DNA from: Deltaproteobacteria bacterium
GTDB lineage: Bacteria > Desulfobacterota > Binatia > UBA9968
Length of the DNA: 12,021 bases
Assembly (NCBI GenBank): GCA_023250495.1
Contig: JAHFAP010000079.1
Coordinates: 1-12,021, forward strand
Reading direction: 5' to 3'
Both the position numbers and the translations under genes were made by a program. A model generated the notes under the pieces. It was not told where the DNA came from. It searched no databases and saw only the letters and a list, made by a program, of their open reading frames with translations. Positions 6,290-12,021 of the stretch are shown here, one piece after another. The first letter of the stretch is position 1. The number at the start of each line of letters is the position of its first letter.

Positions 6290-8137
6290 ATGCCTCTCGT
6301 GGAAGAAAAGCTCGAAACTCTGCCGTCGCAGCCCGGCGTCTATCTGATGCGGGACAAGGGCGGCAAGGTCATCTACGTCGGCAAGGCGAAGGATCTGCGG
6401 GGCCGCGTGCGCGCCTACTTGCGCGGCGGCGACGGCCGCTCGCAGATCCAGTTTCTCATGAGTCGGGTCGAGGACGTCGAGACGCTCGTGACGGCGAACG
6501 AAAAAGAAGCGCTGATCCTGGAGAACAACCTCATCAAGCAGTACAGGCCGCGCTACAACATCCGCCTCAAAGACGACAAAAGTTATCTCAGCATCAAGAT
6601 CAACGTGCGGCACCCTTGGCCGAGGATCACGGCGACGCGCAAGATCGTCAAAGATGGGAGCCGCTATTTCGGCCCATACTCTTCGGCCTTTTCCGCGCGC
6701 GAGACGCTCGACATCATTGAGAAGCACTTTCTCCTTCGCAACTGCACGGAATACAATTTCAGGAACCGGGCGCGCCCCTGTCTGCAATATCAGATCAAGC
6801 GCTGCCTCGGCCCCTGCGTCCTGCCGGTGGATCCGAAGGAGTACCAGGAAAACTTGGGCGAGGCGATCCTCTTCATCGAGGGCAAGCGCCAGGAGCTGGT
6901 GGACGAGCTGCGGCGCAGGATGCAGGAGAAGGCGGACGCGCTCGAATTCGAAGCGGCGGCCAAGATCCGCGACCAGATTCAGGCGGTGGAAAAGACCGTG
7001 GAGAAGCAGCGCATGGTCTCGCACTGGGGCGGCGATCAGGACATCTTCGGCCTCTACCGCGAAGGCGGCTTCATCGAAGCCCAGGTTCTCTTTGTGCGCC
7101 AGGGGAAGCTCACCGGCAATCAGGCCTATTCTCTTGAGGATCTGGAATTTGCCGATGACGAGATCATCGAGTCTCTGCTCACGCAGTTTTATCAGGGAGA
7201 TCGCTTTGTGCCGGACGAGATCCTGCTGCCCGTGGAGATCGAGGACCGCGAGGTGCGCGAGGAGTATCTGAGCGAGCGCAGAGGAAAAAAGGTCTCGCTC
7301 GTTTGTCCTCAAAGGGGCGACAAGCGCCAGCTCGTCGAGATGGCCGCTCAGAACGCGCGTCAGAGCTACGCCGAGCGGCATGACCAGGAGAAAGAGAGAG
7401 AAAAGATGCTCCTCGAGCTGAAGGAGCGGCTCAGGCTCAGCCACTATCCGCAGAGAATCGAATGCTACGACATCTCCAACATCCACGGCTCCCATGCCGT
7501 TGGCTCCCTGGTGACATTCTTCAACGGCGAGCCGGACAAGAATCGCTATCGTCACTATCGCATCCGCACGGTGAGCGCCGAAGCTGGCGGGGATGATTTC
7601 GCCATGATGTATGAGGTTCTCAAGCGGCGCTTCAGCCGCGGAGTTCAGGAGGGCGATCTGCCGGATCTCGTGGTTGTGGACGGCGGGAAAGGGCAGCTGG
7701 GGATGGCGTTGTCCGCGCTGCGGGAGCTTGGGGTGCGAGAGGTGGATGTCGCCGCGCTGGCGAAGATGCGGGTCGAGCGGTCCGCGCGCAGCGCGGAGAT
7801 CCAGCGCACGGAGGAGAGAGTCTTCCTGCCCGGCCAGAGCAATCCGATAATTCTGCGGCGCAACTCCAACGCCCTCTTTCTTTTGCAGCGCGTGCGGGAC
7901 GAGGCCCACCGCTTCGCCATCACCCACCACAAGAGGCTGAGGGCCAAGCAGACCCTCTACTCGATCCTGGACGGAATCCCCGGGATCGGCGGCGCGCGCA
8001 AGCGGGCGCTGCTGCGCGCCTTCGGCAGCGTCAAGCGGATCGAGGAGGCATCTTTAGACGAGCTTCTCAAAGTTCCAATGATCAACGAGAAGATCGCCCA
8101 GGAAATTCTCCAATCTCTGAAGTCGGCTTCTCCCTGA
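6290..8137 (+). CDS. uvrC: UvrABC excinuclease subunit C
   Basis: The 615-residue product makes both incisions around a DNA lesion after UvrA and UvrB have loaded. The N-terminal GIY-YIG nuclease (about 15-95) reads GVYLMRD and IYVGKAKDLRGRV with Tyr29, Arg39 and Glu78. Cys152, Cys164, Cys172 and Cys176 repeat the 12-8-4 spacing of the iron-sulfur cysteines known in E. coli UvrC. The UVR domain that contacts UvrB is at about 204-238 (ALEFEAAAKIRDQI). The RNase H-like nuclease follows, with Asp394 (CYDISNIHG), Asp464 (VVVDGGKGQ) and His540 (DEAHRF), and a helix-hairpin-helix pair is at about 558-612 (DGIPGIGGARKRALL). All key residues are present and the length is normal. The ATG at 6290 suits the alignment but has no Shine-Dalgarno site; GTG at 6299 and TTG at 6272 are less likely starts. 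comEC follows after 9 bp. Confidence 0.97.
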   Translation: MPLVEEKLETLPSQPGVYLMRDKGGKVIYVGKAKDLRGRVRAYLRGGDGRSQIQFLMSRVEDVETLVTANEKEALILENNLIKQYRPRYNIRLKDDKSYLSIKINVRHPWPRITATRKIVKDGSRYFGPYSSAFSARETLDIIEKHFLLRNCTEYNFRNRARPCLQYQIKRCLGPCVLPVDPKEYQENLGEAILFIEGKRQELVDELRRRMQEKADALEFEAAAKIRDQIQAVEKTVEKQRMVSHWGGDQDIFGLYREGGFIEAQVLFVRQGKLTGNQAYSLEDLEFADDEIIESLLTQFYQGDRFVPDEILLPVEIEDREVREEYLSERRGKKVSLVCPQRGDKRQLVEMAAQNARQSYAERHDQEKEREKMLLELKERLRLSHYPQRIECYDISNIHGSHAVGSLVTFFNGEPDKNRYRHYRIRTVSAEAGGDDFAMMYEVLKRRFSRGVQEGDLPDLVVVDGGKGQLGMALSALRELGVREVDVAALAKMRVERSARSAEIQRTEERVFLPGQSNPIILRRNSNALFLLQRVRDEAHRFAITHHKRLRAKQTLYSILDGIPGIGGARKRALLRAFGSVKRIEEASLDELLKVPMINEKIAQEILQSLKSASP

Positions 8138-8146
8138 GAGGATTGC

Positions 8147-10633
8147 ATGCGCCCGGACGATTCCACTGCCGCGCCGAAAGGTTTTCTCGGCGGGTATCCC
8201 TCCACTTGGCTGATCGCACCGACGTTATTCCTTCTCTTCGGACAGGCGGTGGCCGCAAGCCCGATCATTCTCTCGCCGTTCTCTCTCGTCGCCATTCTTT
8301 TTCCACTCCCGTTATTCTTCTGGCGCGGGCAAAGAGCGTGGGCGGTTCTGACGCTCCTTGGTTTGTCGGCCTTTTCGCTGGGTTATGTCCGGCACCGCCA
8401 AATCCTCCATCCGGTTTTTTCTTCCGACCATTTGCGCTCCGTGATGGAGGAAGGCTCGCAGCTTTATCTCGAGGGCGTGCTTCAGGAGGAGCCGGAAAAA
8501 TTGCCGCAACGTAGCCGCTGGGTCGTCCGTGCCTTGCGCGTCTGGCACCCGACCGGAGCGCAGGAGATATCGGGCGAACTCTTGCTTACCATTCGCAACA
8601 GCAGCAGGGATTGGCGCTACGGCGACCGGGTCCGCCTTTGGGTGCGGCCGCTGATTCCGCGTGACAGCGGAAATCCAGGAGGCTTTGATTACGCGGCGTT
8701 CCTAGCGCGCCGCGAAATCTACGCGACCGGCTTTCTGGCGAGCGACGAGGGTGTGGAGCTGTTGTCCAGAGCGCCGCCGGGACTGTGGAGCGGGCTCGAA
8801 TATCTGCGCCGGGAGATTCGCCGTTTCATAGAGCGTAGCTTCTCTTCGCGCGACAACGCCGCGCTGATGAAGGCGCTGGTCGTCGGCGACATGGGCGAGA
8901 TCTCGCGCGAGGTGCGCTCGGATTTTACCGCCGCGGGCGTGAATCACGTGCTCTCCATCTCCGGGCTGCATGTAGGGATGCTCGGCCTGGTCGTCTTCTT
9001 CGTCGTGCGTTTTCTCGGCGCGCTCAGCGAGACGCTGCTGCTGCGTTGGAACCTGCTGAAGGTCGCCACCTTCTGTTCCTTCCTTGCGGTGCTTTTTTAC
9101 AGCGCTCTTGCCGGCGCGGCGGTTCCCACCGTGCGCTCAGCGATCATGATCGGTGTCTACGAGCTTGCCGTTCTGCTCGACCGGGAGGAAGAAATTTTCG
9201 CCAGCCTCGCCTTTGCCGCTCTGCTCATCGGTCTCGCCTGGCCCGGCGTGGTCATGGATATCTCATTTCAGCTCTCGTTCCTCGCGGTGCTCTTCATCGT
9301 CTGGGGATCGCGCAAGATGCAGGCGTGGTGGCCGGCGCGGCGGCGGCGCGACGAGCTGCCGCAGGAGCGCAGCCGGTGGCTGCCGAGGCTGCGCCAGGCG
9401 GGCCTCCATGTCGCGGTGCCAATTTTAGCGACCGTGGGGACCGGGCCGATGATCGCGCACCACTTCGGCCACCTCTCGTGGGCGGGATTTATTTCCAATC
9501 CTGTGGTCGTGCCGCTGGTGGGTTTCGTCATCGTTCCGCTTGGCCTGATCATCGGCTTCTTCGCTGTGGCGGCGCCAGCCCTGGCGTCTCCGGTGGTCTG
9601 GTTGGCTGAGCCGCTGTTGTCGCTGGTGCATCAGACAGTCCATTTTCTCTCGCGCCTGCCGATGGCGAATCTCGCGGTGCCGATCCCTAACTATTGGGAA
9701 GTGGCGCTGCTCTATGTCGCGATCCTTTCGATTCTGGTCTTTCGCCGCGGACTCTATCTCGCAATCGCCCTCGGCGCGAGTTTTCTTTTGATCCTTGGGG
9801 ATGGCTTCTACTGGTGGCAGGAGCGGTGGAATAGAAGAGAGCTGCGCGTGACCCATCTCAGCGTCGGAAACGGAGATGCCGCGGTGGTGGAATTTCCGGG
9901 CTCCAAGGTGCTCTTGATCGATGCCGGCGGCGCATCCAGCGCCGAGTTCGACACCGGAGAATCCATCGTCGCTCCGTTTCTCCGTTCGCGCAAGATTCTG
10001 AAGGTGGACTATCTTCTGGTCAGTCATCCCAGGGTGGACCATTACGGAGGAATGAGAAGCATCGTGGAGCAGTTTTCGCCGGCGGAGTTTTGGTCCGGGC
10101 CGAGCAAAGGACGCACGGCCCGCTACGAAGGTCTGGAGGAAGCGGTGGAGCAGGCGGGAATCAAGAGAGTTTATCTCGGCAGCAGAGAGCCTTGCCGGGT
10201 CATCGAGCAGGTGAAGCTGTGCGCTGTTTATCCGCCGGAGGACAAAACCGGCGATGTCTCGGTGGTCCTGCGCCTCAGCTTTGATAAGGTTCATTTCCTG
10301 TTCGCGAGTGATATCGACGGAAAGGATGAGCAAATGCTGCTTCGCAGCGGAGCGGATCTTTCGAGCGCGGCCGTGAAGGTTCCGCGCCATGGAAGTCTCA
10401 GCTCCAGCACCGAGGAGTTCGTTGGCGCAGTCAAACCCAAGCTGGCGGTAATTTCCGTCGGGCTGCGGAACGGCTTCGGCCTTCCGCGGGAAGAAGTTCT
10501 CTCGCGCTATGCGGCTGCAGGCTCCGAGATTCTGCGCACGGACCGGGACGGTGCGGTCACGATCACGACTGACGGGCAAACGATCCGTTATTGGACCTAT
10601 CGGAGTGGGAGGAAGGGGGCGAGCGTTTTTTGA
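8147..10633 (+). CDS. comEC: ComEC/Rec2-type DNA internalization channel protein
   Basis: This 828-residue inner-membrane protein should carry single-stranded DNA into the cytoplasm during natural transformation. Residues about 15-80 form two to three membrane helices, followed by a soluble OB-like (DUF4131) part to about 215. The Competence domain (about 230-525) has many helices and the family motifs NHVLSISGLH (266-275), AGAAVPTVRSA and DISFQLSFLAVL. The C-terminal metallo-beta-lactamase-like domain (about 565-810) begins with VGNGDAAVVEF. Its metal-binding motifs are altered: His627-Pro-Arg629-Val-Asp631-His632 where HxDxDH is usual, Arg747-His748-Gly-Ser where HHGS is usual, and GLPRE (778-782) where GHPHP is usual. 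Asp722 is kept. The domain may thus be weakly active or non-catalytic. GAGAGG (8136-8141) five bases before the ATG overlaps the uvrC stop codon, so the two genes are cotranscribed. No other competence genes are in the window. Confidence 0.95.
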   Translation: MRPDDSTAAPKGFLGGYPSTWLIAPTLFLLFGQAVAASPIILSPFSLVAILFPLPLFFWRGQRAWAVLTLLGLSAFSLGYVRHRQILHPVFSSDHLRSVMEEGSQLYLEGVLQEEPEKLPQRSRWVVRALRVWHPTGAQEISGELLLTIRNSSRDWRYGDRVRLWVRPLIPRDSGNPGGFDYAAFLARREIYATGFLASDEGVELLSRAPPGLWSGLEYLRREIRRFIERSFSSRDNAALMKALVVGDMGEISREVRSDFTAAGVNHVLSISGLHVGMLGLVVFFVVRFLGALSETLLLRWNLLKVATFCSFLAVLFYSALAGAAVPTVRSAIMIGVYELAVLLDREEEIFASLAFAALLIGLAWPGVVMDISFQLSFLAVLFIVWGSRKMQAWWPARRRRDELPQERSRWLPRLRQAGLHVAVPILATVGTGPMIAHHFGHLSWAGFISNPVVVPLVGFVIVPLGLIIGFFAVAAPALASPVVWLAEPLLSLVHQTVHFLSRLPMANLAVPIPNYWEVALLYVAILSILVFRRGLYLAIALGASFLLILGDGFYWWQERWNRRELRVTHLSVGNGDAAVVEFPGSKVLLIDAGGASSAEFDTGESIVAPFLRSRKILKVDYLLVSHPRVDHYGGMRSIVEQFSPAEFWSGPSKGRTARYEGLEEAVEQAGIKRVYLGSREPCRVIEQVKLCAVYPPEDKTGDVSVVLRLSFDKVHFLFASDIDGKDEQMLLRSGADLSSAAVKVPRHGSLSSSTEEFVGAVKPKLAVISVGLRNGFGLPREEVLSRYAAAGSEILRTDRDGAVTITTDGQTIRYWTYRSGRKGASVF

Positions 10634-10642
10634 CGGCTCCCT

Positions 10643-10716
10643 TCCTTCCCTCGCCGCAAATCAGTCAAGACAAAGCCGGGGTAGGAATCTTTCCGCGCGG
10701 CTGCGCGAGGGAAGGG
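10643..10716. repeat. Inverted repeat downstream of comEC
   Basis: CCTTCCCTCGC (10644-10654) is perfectly complementary to GCGAGGGAAGG (10705-10715), with a 50-base loop containing CCGCGCGG. A second pairing is possible between GGAAGG near the comEC stop and CCTTCC after it. Neither hairpin is followed by a T run, so I do not call an intrinsic terminator; it may stabilise the transcript 3' end or assist factor-dependent termination. Confidence 0.4.
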
Positions 10717-10749
10717 ACAGACCGGAAACTAGATATTGACGAGTCTGTC
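10716..10749. promoter_or_regulatory. Inverted repeat around the -35 region of the DUF4143 gene
   Basis: GACAGAC (10716-10722) and GTCTGTC (10743-10749) are perfect inverted copies 20 bp apart. They enclose the TTGACG -35 candidate (10736-10741) and abut the second inverted repeat at 10750-10790, so they could form an operator. The arms are short, so chance remains possible. Confidence 0.35.
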
Positions 10750-10764
10750 GTCATTTGTCATCAT
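10736..10764 (+). promoter_or_regulatory. Candidate promoter of the DUF4143 ATPase gene
   Basis: TTGACG (10736-10741), a 17-bp spacer and CATCAT (10759-10764, four of six consensus bases) form a plausible sigma70 site. Its start point, near 10771, would fall on or next to the ATG codons at 10767, 10773 and 10779, implying a leaderless or nearly leaderless mRNA. This fits the lack of any Shine-Dalgarno sequence. Confidence 0.35.
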
Positions 10765-10790
10765 ATATGACGATGACGATGACAAATGAC
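10750..10790. promoter_or_regulatory. 13-bp inverted repeat over the start codons of the DUF4143 ATPase
   Basis: GTCATTTGTCATC (10750-10762) and GATGACAAATGAC (10778-10790) are perfect inverted copies separated by 15 bases. TCATATATGA (10761-10770) at the inner edge of the left arm is itself palindromic. The right half contains ATGACG, ATGACG, ATGACA in tandem, giving three in-frame ATG codons. As DNA this looks like a protein-binding site overlapping the -10 box and start; as RNA a long hairpin could hide the start codons if transcription began further upstream. Confidence 0.6.
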
Positions 10791-11930
10791 AGCGCACCCT
10801 ATATAGAACGGATCCCGAATCTACCTGCCCTTCTTAGGCAGAGGTCCCATTTCCTTCTAGGGCCCCGGCAGACGGGTAAGACATCTTTGATTCGCCACTC
10901 CTTGAAAGGCGCGCGGGTCTACGATCTGCTCGATACCTCAATTTATCTGGCGCTAAGTCATAGACCCGAGCGAATCTCAGAGGAGCTTACCCCGCAAGAC
11001 CGCGTGGTCGTCATCGACGAGATTCAACGTCTACCGGAACTCCTCAACGAAGTGCACCGCCTCGTCGAAGAGCGTGGAATTCGATTTCTGCTCACCGGCT
11101 CCAGCGCGCGCAAGCTCCGTCGCGGCGGCGTAAACCTTTTGGGAGGACGTGCGCGAACGAAGCACCTTCACCCGCTCACATACCGGGAACTGGGCGTCCG
11201 GTTCGACTTGGTCCGCGCCGTCGAGCGCGGGTTGATCCCATCGATCTACTTTTCAGACGATCCGCGCGCCGACCTCCGCGCCTATGCGGGATCGTATCTT
11301 CAGCAGGAGATCGTCGCCGAAGGGGTGACCCGCAATGTTCCAGCCTTCAGCCGCTTTCTCAAAGTAGCCGCCCTGTGTAATGGGACGATCGTGAACTTCA
11401 CGAATGTCGCCAATGATGCTCAAGTGGCGCGCACGACCGTGTATGAATACTTCGAGATTCTCAAAGACACACTGGTTCTCCACGAACTTCCCGCGTGGCG
11501 GAAATCAAAGAAGAGAAAGCCTTTGGCTTCTTCTAAGTATCATTTTTTTGACGTGGGTGTGGTTGGGGCGCTTCAAGGTCGGGAGTTTCGACCCGGCACC
11601 CCTGAGTTTGGCGAGGCATTCGAAACCTACTTCATGCACGAGCTTCTCAGCTATAGCGACTATGTATCCGGAGAGCCGCTGAGCTACTGGCGGTCAACTT
11701 CAGGGTTTGAGGTAGATTTTATCATCGGCGATCACACGGCAGTGGAGCTGAAGGCGAAAGAAAACCTGTCGCCCCAGGATGTTAAGCCGCTGCTGGCGCT
11801 CGCTGAGGAAAAGAAGTTAAAGCGCTACCTGTGTGTGAGTCTCGAGCCGCGCCCAAGACAATTTGGACGTGTGACCGCTATTCCGTTCAGGGAGTTCTTG
11901 GACAAACTCTGGAGTGGAGCGTACTCATAA
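10767..11930 (+). CDS. AAA_14/DUF4143 ATP-binding protein with PD-(D/E)XK-like C-terminus
   Basis: Counted from the ATG at 10767 the protein has 387 residues. The N-terminal ATPase domain has Walker A GPRQTGKTS (32-40, Lys38), Walker B VVVIDEIQRLPEL (Asp84, Glu85) and a sensor-like LLTGSSARKLRRGG followed by LLGGRARTKHLHPLTYREL. A middle helical, winged-helix-like part (about 175-270) reads YLQQEIVAEG, NFTNVANDAQVARTTVYEYFEIL and HFFDVGVVGAL. The C-terminus has EVDFIIG then VELKAK (Asp317, Glu327, Lys329), the D...ExK pattern of PD-(D/E)XK nucleases, the superfamily to which I recall DUF4143 is assigned. Such genes are common, often multicopy and horizontally spread in bacteria and archaea, and their function is not settled. 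ATGs at 10773 and 10779 are equally possible starts, and TTG at 10755 is less likely. No partner toxin, methylase or recombinase is adjacent. Confidence 0.92.
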   Translation: MTMTMTNDSAPYIERIPNLPALLRQRSHFLLGPRQTGKTSLIRHSLKGARVYDLLDTSIYLALSHRPERISEELTPQDRVVVIDEIQRLPELLNEVHRLVEERGIRFLLTGSSARKLRRGGVNLLGGRARTKHLHPLTYRELGVRFDLVRAVERGLIPSIYFSDDPRADLRAYAGSYLQQEIVAEGVTRNVPAFSRFLKVAALCNGTIVNFTNVANDAQVARTTVYEYFEILKDTLVLHELPAWRKSKKRKPLASSKYHFFDVGVVGALQGREFRPGTPEFGEAFETYFMHELLSYSDYVSGEPLSYWRSTSGFEVDFIIGDHTAVELKAKENLSPQDVKPLLALAEEKKLKRYLCVSLEPRPRQFGRVTAIPFREFLDKLWSGAYS

Positions 11931-11941
11931 GAGGTTTGTTG

Positions 11942-12021
11942 ATGTTGACATCGCGCTTCGCTGTCGATACTCTTCCGGCCAAAATAGCTGGAGATAGGTT
12001 CGATGGAAAATACACGCTACG
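11942..12021 (+). CDS. Start of an unidentified gene, possibly a Ser/Thr protein kinase (cut by window edge)
   Basis: ATG at 11942 has a good AAGAGG site (11929-11934) seven bases upstream, overlapping the stop codon of the ATPase gene, and the frame stays open to the edge (26 codons). Residues 16-26 read AGDRFDGKYTL. A GxxFDGKYxL phrase commonly stands just before the glycine-rich ATP loop of bacterial Pkn-type Ser/Thr kinases, but the loop itself is outside the window, so this is only a hint. A competing start is ATG at 12003 in another frame (MENTRY), with GGAG at 11990-11993 and a possible TTGACA (11945-11950) promoter. I prefer the first on spacing. Confidence 0.4.
   Translation, partial: MLTSRFAVDTLPAKIAGDRFDGKYTL

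Noticed and set aside
6284..7930. 548-codon open frame on the minus strand opposite uvrC
   Set aside because: The sense strand encodes a full UvrC with all catalytic motifs. The antisense frame shows no recognisable domain and reflects the codon bias of a GC-rich gene.
9425..10579. 384-codon minus-strand frame opposite comEC
   Set aside because: Antisense to clear ComEC coding sequence, of charged, low-information composition, with no motif or ribosome-binding site seen.
10621..10716. Intrinsic terminator after comEC
   Set aside because: The hairpins lack a following T run. The T6 run at the stop codon lies in a loop, not after a stem.

Overview
The window is a bacterial chromosomal segment, GC-rich by eye and densely coded. 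It has no RNA genes, insertion sequences or CRISPR array that I can see. A UbiD-type decarboxylase paired with a bicupin and set among several near-identical NMT1/THI5-like solute-binding proteins recalls uncultivated soil and subsurface lineages once labelled Deltaproteobacteria (Binatota-like) or Rokubacteria/NC10. This placement rests on gene content only and is tentative.

Region 1 (1-6180) is an accessory catabolic or uptake locus. On the minus strand, a periplasmic substrate-binding protein (SBP1, 282-1280) is followed 16 bp later by the start of a short-chain dehydrogenase that runs off the left edge. Divergently, on the plus strand, lie a two-cupin protein (1504-2544) and a UbiD-family, probably prenylated-FMN-dependent, decarboxylase (2571-4025) as a two-gene operon. 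The 223-bp divergent spacer holds two back-to-back promoters whose -35 hexamers sit inside the arms of a perfect 10-bp inverted repeat, so one regulator probably controls both directions. Convergent to UbiD are two more paralogous binding proteins (SBP2, 4039-5028; SBP3, 5133-6116). No ABC permease, ATPase or UbiX prenyltransferase is in the window. The likely theme is capture of a small, probably aromatic or heteroaromatic carboxylate, followed by oxidation, decarboxylation or ring opening. The substrate cannot be read from sequence.

Region 2 (6190-10633) is housekeeping DNA metabolism: uvrC (excision-repair endonuclease) and, 9 bp later, comEC (DNA-uptake channel), forming an operon. The uvrC promoter lies in a cluster of short GCTGATAGCT-like repeats and the gene has no visible Shine-Dalgarno site. 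The ComEC C-terminal metallo-beta-lactamase-like domain has lost several expected metal ligands.

Region 3 (10634-12021) carries an AAA_14/DUF4143 ATPase with a C-terminal PD-(D/E)XK-like motif. Its promoter and start region are packed with two abutting inverted repeats and an in-frame ATGACN hexamer repeat, and it may be translated from a leaderless or nearly leaderless mRNA. A further gene begins at about 11942 and leaves the window; its first residues resemble the run-in of bacterial Ser/Thr kinases.

I found no obvious new defence or mobile system. The best leads are the paired-promoter operator, the SBP-UbiD-bicupin module with altered ligand residues, the ligand-poor ComEC domain and the palindromic control region of the DUF4143 ATPase.
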